Shown: one piece after another, positions 8,759 to 12,292 of the stretch | Position numbering within the stretch: the stretch's first letter is position 1 | Layout: the number at the start of each line of letters is the position of its first letter | Assembly (NCBI GenBank): GCA_003162495.1 | Contig: PMOF01000023.1 | Location: 1 to 12,292, forward strand | Length of the DNA: 12,292 nucleotides | DNA from: Acidobacteriaceae bacterium | Lineage (GTDB): Bacteria > Acidobacteriota > Terriglobia > Terriglobales > Acidobacteriaceae | Direction of reading: 5' to 3' | Position numbers and translations under genes: made by a program | Notes under the pieces: generated by a model | Told to the model about the DNA's origin: nothing | What the model saw: only the letters and a program-made list of their open reading frames with translations | Databases searched by the model: none

Positions 8759-9631
8759 TCAAGCAGCTGCCGGAGTTTTCAGGAATTCCAATGCGCGAAC
8801 TAGATACGGCTTCAGATCGCGGCGGTGCACGATGGCGTCGAGGAAGCCTTTTTCCAAAAGGAATTCGGAGCGTTGGAAGCCCTCGGGGAGTTTCTGGCGG
8901 ATGGTCTGCTCGATGACGCGAGGGCCGGCGAAACCGATGAGCGCGCCGGGCTCGGCGATGTTCAGGTCGCCCAGCATGGCAAAGCTGGCGGTGACGCCGC
9001 CGGTAGTGGGATCGGTGAGAACGCAGATATAGGGCACGCGCTCGTCGGCCAACTGGGCCAGCGCGGACGAGATCTTGGCCATTTGCATCAGGCTGGCCAC
9101 GCCCTCCATCATGCGCGCTCCGCCTGAGGCGGCGACGACGACCAGGGGCATGTGGCCCAGCCGGGCGCGGTCGACGGCGCGGGCGATGGTCTCGCCGACC
9201 ACGGCGCCCATGGAACCGCCGATGAAGCTGTACTCCATGGCGCTGAGCACGATGGAGTGCGGCCCAAGCTGGCCGACCGCATTGAGGATGGCGTCGTCGA
9301 GGCCGGTCGCTTCCTGTGCGGCGCGGAGCCGCTTCTTGTAGGCCTTCACGTCGGTAAAGTTGAGCGGGTCAGTGGAGCGCAGGCCGCCATCCACCAGCTC
9401 GTAGCCGGAATCGAGAAGCAGGTCGATGCGCTGGCGGGCACCGATCTTGAAGTGATATTGGCACTTGGGGCAGACGCTCAGATTGGCTTCAAGGTCGGCG
9501 TTGAAGATGGGCTGGCGACAGCCTGGACACTTGGTCCACAAACCCTGCGTTCGCACCGTTCTCTCGCTTCCGTCCGAGGCCACGTCGGGGCCGGACTCGA
9601 ACTCGCCGTTTTCACGCTTAAACCAGGACAT
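8759..9631 (-). CDS. accD: Acetyl-CoA carboxylase carboxyltransferase subunit beta
   Basis: AccD pairs with AccA to move the carboxyl group from carboxybiotin on AccB to acetyl-CoA, giving malonyl-CoA for fatty acid synthesis in the cytoplasm. The 290-residue length is normal. An N-terminal four-cysteine zinc finger is intact (C35, C38, C54, C57; spacing C-x2-C-x15-C-x2-C). The crotonase-like carboxyltransferase core follows, with GGSMGAVVGE (138-147), ASGGARMMEG (168-177), DPTTGGVTAS (207-216) and FAGPRVIEQT (234-243). The ATG at 9631 precedes MSWFKR, a common AccD beginning, and has only a weak purine-rich AAGAAAGAG upstream. It is the last gene of the minus-strand cluster, 85 bases after cobO. 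A decayed copy of its 3' end lies at 4320-4457. Confidence 0.97.
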   Translation of the reverse strand: MSWFKRENGEFESGPDVASDGSERTVRTQGLWTKCPGCRQPIFNADLEANLSVCPKCQYHFKIGARQRIDLLLDSGYELVDGGLRSTDPLNFTDVKAYKKRLRAAQEATGLDDAILNAVGQLGPHSIVLSAMEYSFIGGSMGAVVGETIARAVDRARLGHMPLVVVAASGGARMMEGVASLMQMAKISSALAQLADERVPYICVLTDPTTGGVTASFAMLGDLNIAEPGALIGFAGPRVIEQTIRQKLPEGFQRSEFLLEKGFLDAIVHRRDLKPYLVRALEFLKTPAAA

Positions 9632-9716
9632 GCAAACTCTTTCTTAAGACTCGGGGGTTTGAATTCGCTTCGCACAGCGGGAAAAAGGGAGCCTTGCCCC
9701 AAAGTTCATCGCCAAT

Positions 9717-10253
9717 TCAATATTCTATGCCGCGCTGGGCGAGGATGCCTTTCTGGTAAGCGTGTTTCACTTCGCGCATCTCGGTGACGGTGTCTGCCAG
9801 CTCGACCAGCAGCGGATGGGCGTTGCGGCCGGTAAGGATCACGTGCACCATTTCCGGTCGCGACCGCAGGGCCTCGGCCACCAGCGCAGGGTCGAGCATG
9901 CCGTAGCCGATGGCGTAATTGATCTCGTCCAGGATGACCATATCCCATTCGCCGGAGTAGATGGCCGCGCGCGCTTCAGCCCAGGCCTCCTCCACCAGGC
10001 GAATGTCTTCGGGGTCTGTCTCCGCGCCGCCGATTTTCACAAAGCCACGGCCCATCTGCCGGAGGACAAAGTTGGGACCGAAAGATTGGACGGCGTCCAG
10101 CTCGCCGTAATGCCAGGAGCCCTTGAGGAACTGAAGCATCAGCACGCGCATGCCGTTGCCGACGGCACGCAGGGCGGTGCCCATGGCGGCGGTGGTTTTG
10201 CCCTTGCCGGGGCCGGTGTTGATCAGGATCAGTCCTTGACGGGATTCGGTCAT
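9717..10253 (-). CDS. cobO: Corrinoid (cob(I)yrinic acid a,c-diamide) adenosyltransferase, BtuR/CobO family
   Basis: The enzyme transfers the 5'-deoxyadenosyl group of ATP to the cobalt of a corrinoid, a step in making or salvaging adenosylcobalamin. The 178-residue protein carries the family's P-loop GPGKGKTT (14-21), VLMLQFLKG (37-45), a Walker B-like LDEIN (108-112), ILTGRN (139-144) and the characteristic C-terminus ending Q-R-G-I-E-Y. The open frame continues upstream to 10667, but that part runs antisense over ubiE and shows no adenosyltransferase features. I therefore start at the ATG at 10253, directly before TESRQGLILI. No strong ribosome binding site is visible. It lies 155 bases downstream of ubiE and 85 bases upstream of accD, on the same strand. 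No other cobalamin gene or B12 riboswitch is present in the window, so salvage rather than complete synthesis is possible. Confidence 0.94.
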   Translation of the reverse strand: MTESRQGLILINTGPGKGKTTAAMGTALRAVGNGMRVLMLQFLKGSWHYGELDAVQSFGPNFVLRQMGRGFVKIGGAETDPEDIRLVEEAWAEARAAIYSGEWDMVILDEINYAIGYGMLDPALVAEALRSRPEMVHVILTGRNAHPLLVELADTVTEMREVKHAYQKGILAQRGIEY

Positions 10254-10408
10254 AACAGTATTCAGAGATCGGAAGCCTGCTTGCGACGGTTTGCGGCATG
10301 CGCCGCAGGTGTGGCCAGTCAGCATTGTAAATGGCCGGCAGAATGCTTCTCGGCGCCAAACGGTCGGGTAGCGAAGAAGCTTTGCGGGCCTGCGTGGGCC
10401 GTGGTGCG

Positions 10409-11188
10409 TCAGCCCCGTTGGGCCCAATGAATCACCGAGACTCCACCCAGAAGATCGATCCACTGGGCTCTGCCAAGGCCCGCCTCTTCTATCCGCTTCG
10501 CCAGGCTGGGTTGATCGAGAAATCTCTGGATGCTTTCGGCCAAATAGCGATAGGCGCTTCCATCTTTGGTGATCCAATCGCCCAGCGGCGGCATTGCATG
10601 GCTGCAGTATGCGTCGAACAGGGGCTTGAGCCCGAAGCGCACTCCGGAGGTAAATTCGAGACAGCAAAAACGCCCGCCGGGGCGTAAAACGCGCGCTGCT
10701 TCGCGCAACGCCTGATCAATGTGGGTAACATTGCGCAAGCCATAAGCGATGCTGTACGTGTCGACACTTCCATCGGGCAGAGGCAGATCCTCAGCGTCGC
10801 CGGTCATCCATTCAATGCCGGAAACTCCGCGCATGCCGGCCATTTTGGCGCGTCCGGCTTCGAGCATGGCAGAGTTGAGGTCGCAAACCATAATTCGCGC
10901 GTTGCCCTCGGTGCGCCGGGCGCAACGCAGAGCCACATCGCCGGTGCCGCCCGCGACATCGAGGATGACCTGGCCCGGCTTGGGATTCATGACCTCGACC
11001 AGACGGTTTTTAAAATAGCGATGCAGGCCGGCCGACATTACGTCGTTCATCAAGTCGTAGCGCCAGGCAACGGCACCGAAGACGCCTTGCACCAGAACAG
11101 TCTTTTCTTCCGGCTTGACGCGTTTGGCGCCAAACCACCTGGACTCGGGATTGGTGTGGCCGGGGGATTCGTTTTGCGATGACGACAT
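10409..11188 (-). CDS. ubiE: Demethylmenaquinone / 2-polyprenyl-benzoquinol methyltransferase (UbiE/MenG)
   Basis: This S-adenosylmethionine-dependent C-methyltransferase performs the last step of menaquinone synthesis (and a step of ubiquinone synthesis in bacteria that make it). If the host is an acidobacterium, demethylmenaquinone is the likely substrate and menG the better name. The 259 residues show the UbiE signature around 37-60 (VFGAVAWRYDLMNDVMSAGL, then HRYFK). The SAM-binding motif LDVAGGTGDVA is at 76-86, followed by CDLNSAML (102-109), GDAEDLPLPD (120-129), YGLRNV (139-144) and RVLRPGG (156-162). The ATG at 11188 is the only reasonable start ahead of the signature; no clear ribosome binding site precedes it. 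It begins 26 bases after the rlmH stop, which suggests co-transcription. Confidence 0.95.
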   Translation of the reverse strand: MSSSQNESPGHTNPESRWFGAKRVKPEEKTVLVQGVFGAVAWRYDLMNDVMSAGLHRYFKNRLVEVMNPKPGQVILDVAGGTGDVALRCARRTEGNARIMVCDLNSAMLEAGRAKMAGMRGVSGIEWMTGDAEDLPLPDGSVDTYSIAYGLRNVTHIDQALREAARVLRPGGRFCCLEFTSGVRFGLKPLFDAYCSHAMPPLGDWITKDGSAYRYLAESIQRFLDQPSLAKRIEEAGLGRAQWIDLLGGVSVIHWAQRG

Positions 11189-11214
11189 GCATCGACTATA
11201 AAGGCCGCGCCCTT

Positions 11215-11664
11215 TCAGTGGCCAGAATGGTAAGGGTGGCCAGTAAGTATGGTGAAGGCCCGATACAGTTGCTCAGCAACAACGAGGCGGGCGAGCGCAT
11301 GAGCCAGGGTCATCGGTCCCAGCGAGAGCAGCAAATGTGCACGCTCGCGGGCGCTCGCGGACCATCCGCTGGCGGGACCGATAGCGAAGAGAATGTGCTG
11401 GGTTCCCTGATCTCGGCGCGCGCCCAGCCAGGCAGCAAAAACCTCGGATGTCATTTGCCGGCCCAGGCTGTCGAGGAGAACGGGCAAGGCGGGTGTACGC
11501 CCCTGCTGGCGATCAAGCCATTCGAGCAGCGCTTCTTCGGTCCGGAAAGCTTCCGATTGGCAACGCGCAAAGGCAGCACATCGGTCCAGGTAGATCTGAG
11601 TGAGGGCGTCGAATCCGTCTTTGGAGCTGGGCTGGGCTCCGACATGGGCAAGCGTGAGGAGCAT
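11215..11664 (-). CDS. rlmH: 23S rRNA (pseudouridine-1915 N3)-methyltransferase RlmH
   Basis: RlmH is a small SPOUT-fold methyltransferase that methylates the pseudouridine at position 1915 of 23S rRNA in helix 69 of assembled ribosomes. The 149-residue product has the family's layout: a hydrophobic first strand (MLLTLAHVG), a helix with LTQIYLDRC (21-29), VLLDSLGRQ (62-70), the cofactor-binding FAIGPASGW (93-101), LSLGPMTL (113-120) and the hallmark C-terminus EQLYRAFTILTGHPYH (131-146). Its glycine loop reads IGPASG where many relatives have IGG-x-x-G. The frame stays open to an ATG at 11766, but those 34 extra residues cover an intergenic hairpin and resemble nothing in RlmH, so I choose the ATG at 11664. 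The upstream bases are pyrimidine-rich, with no ribosome binding site, so the start is moderately certain. It is the first gene of the four-gene minus-strand cluster. Confidence 0.9.
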   Translation of the reverse strand: MLLTLAHVGAQPSSKDGFDALTQIYLDRCAAFARCQSEAFRTEEALLEWLDRQQGRTPALPVLLDSLGRQMTSEVFAAWLGARRDQGTQHILFAIGPASGWSASARERAHLLLSLGPMTLAHALARLVVAEQLYRAFTILTGHPYHSGH

Positions 11665-11721
11665 GGGAAGGAGGATACCGCAACCGATCTGGTTGCAGAA
11701 AACCGAGGTATATGGGGATTC

Positions 11722-11753
11722 CCCAAAAATGAGAGATGGCACCCATTTTTGGG
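11722..11753. repeat. Inverted repeat / hairpin upstream of rlmH
   Basis: CCCAAAAATG (11722-11731) pairs perfectly with CATTTTTGGG (11744-11753) around a 12-base loop, AGAGATGGCACC. It is 58 bases upstream of the chosen rlmH start. It could be a small dispersed intergenic repeat, an operator or a transcribed leader hairpin; the window holds only one copy, so these cannot be told apart. Confidence 0.6.
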
Positions 11754-12110
11754 ATACGAGGTCCAAATCCTACGTAATTCCATATTTAGGGCGAGTTCAT
11801 GAGCTAGGCTCAAATGTCACTAAACTATGTATTTTAAATGACAAACAGATTACTTTTCCGATTCTTAGAGATTGGCATCCGTCATGCACTGATCATGATG
11901 GCAAGTTATCTCTGGCACTCCCCGCAGAACTGGCCGGCACGACTGAGATCCGCAGGGATGTAAGCCTTTACCTCATCTCTTTACTTAGCGTATTCATTTT
12001 TCTGCTTCCCCATGCGGATCGGGACGACCACCAAAGCCGAAACGCCGATGCACAACACGCGGATTGAAAAAAGGCGCCGAATAAGGAGCCTTCCCAATCC
12101 CCTAAATTTT

Positions 12111-12115
12111 GGAGG
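12111..12115 (+). promoter_or_regulatory. Ribosome binding site GGAGG of receptor 3
   Basis: GGAGG is followed by seven bases and the ATG at 12123. The stretch GGAGGAATT is identical to that in front of receptor 2 (4953-4961). Confidence 0.7.
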
Positions 12116-12122
12116 AATTTCA

Positions 12123-12292
12123 ATGCGAGTTTTCCGGTTGCAACATGCGGCCCTGGCGCTCAGCTTACTGGCCGTTGCCGGTTTTGTGGTGAATGCCACA
12201 GCCCCAGTAGCTCAAGCGCAAACAAACATCACCGGTGACATCGTAGGAATCGTCTCCGATTCCACAGGCGCAATCGTTCCCGGCGCAACCGT
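12123..12292 (+). CDS. N-terminus of Oar-like TonB-dependent receptor 3, cut by the right edge
   Basis: Fifty-six codons are visible. They encode a Sec signal peptide (MRVFRLQHAALALSLLAVAG, core about 9-23, cleavage probably after A-Q-A near residue 33). This is followed by the start of a carboxypeptidase regulatory-like domain, ITGDIVGIVSDSTGAIVPGA. The same D-S-S/T-G-A-V/I-I/V-P-G-A pattern begins the domain in receptor 2, so a third member of the receptor group is the best reading. GGAGG at 12111-12115 fixes the start. It is divergent from the housekeeping cluster. Other secreted proteins share such N-terminal domains, so the barrel itself is an inference. Confidence 0.83.
   Translation, partial: MRVFRLQHAALALSLLAVAGFVVNATAPVAQAQTNITGDIVGIVSDSTGAIVPGAT

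Larger units (their letters stand above)
11665..12122. other. Divergent intergenic region between rlmH and receptor 3
   Basis: These 458 bases must contain the promoters of the minus-strand housekeeping cluster and of receptor 3. The region is AT-richer than the genes. It contains the hairpin at 11722-11753 and, touching it, the short palindrome GGGGATTCCCC at 11714-11724. A TGACAA at 11839-11844 with TTAGAG at 11865-11870 vaguely resembles motifs upstream of receptor 2, but the spacing is too long for a firm promoter call. A near-palindrome AAGGCGCC/GGAGCCTT (12071-12078, 12085-12092, one mismatch) may form a leader hairpin just before the receptor's ribosome binding site. The open frames crossing this region have no recognisable product. 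Confidence 0.5.

Noticed and set aside
8759..9787. Long plus-strand open frames antisense to accD
   Set aside because: They are the usual antisense frames of a GC-rich gene; the minus-strand product is unmistakably AccD.
10254..10667. 138-residue upstream extension of the cobO open frame
   Set aside because: It runs antisense-in-frame over the end of ubiE, contains no adenosyltransferase features, and the family's N-terminus fits the ATG at 10253.
11189..11225. GCCACTG on the minus strand near the rlmH end as part of a cobalamin riboswitch
   Set aside because: It lies at the rlmH stop codon, the rest of the B12 element is missing, and cobO is not directly downstream.
11665..11766. 34-residue N-terminal extension of rlmH
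   Set aside because: It covers an intergenic hairpin, and the RlmH fold begins at the Met at 11664 with the usual first strand.
11179..12067. Plus-strand open frames over rlmH and the following gap
   Set aside because: They are antisense to RlmH, which has clear family motifs, and their products have low-complexity composition without recognisable domains.

Overview
The window looks like chromosomal DNA of an acidobacterium (class Terriglobia type). This is inferred from content, not from a marker gene. It carries three very large outer-membrane receptors of the 'carboxypeptidase-regulatory-like domain + TonB-dependent barrel' (Oar-like) type, which are strongly expanded in that group. Between them lies a conserved housekeeping gene cluster with GC-rich codon use, and Shine-Dalgarno sequences are often weak.

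Layout. (1) Positions 1-76, minus strand: the first 25 codons of a secreted protein that runs off the left edge, diverging from the next gene. (2) 652-4239, plus: Oar-like receptor 1, followed by a strong rho-independent terminator. (3) 4320-4457, minus: a broken copy of the 3' end of accD. The rest of this 724-base gap has no gene. (4) 4964-8641, plus: Oar-like receptor 2, a GTG start with a good ribosome binding site, ending at a probably bidirectional terminator. (5) 11664 down to 8759, minus: four housekeeping genes in one orientation, rlmH - ubiE/menG - cobO - accD, converging on receptor 2. (6) 11665-12122: a 458-base gap with a hairpin, then at 12123 the first 56 codons of Oar-like receptor 3, cut by the right edge.

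How the genes relate. RlmH methylates 23S rRNA, UbiE/MenG makes the last methylation of menaquinone, CobO adenosylates corrinoids, and AccD is the carboxyltransferase beta subunit for malonyl-CoA synthesis. They are not one pathway; they look like a co-oriented housekeeping transcription unit. The receptors probably import or bind large substrates at the outer membrane, but nothing in the window names the substrate.

The most notable observation is that the order 'receptor stop - terminator - accD 3' end' occurs twice: once with the intact accD and once with a diverged 33-codon accD remnant about 4.4 kb away. Receptor 2 therefore sits between two direct repeats of the accD 3' end. This suggests that the receptor array grew by tandem duplication, or by recombination or insertion at the 3' end of accD. 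I found no CRISPR array, transposase, integrase, tRNA, rRNA or recognisable defence system, and I do not claim a new system here.
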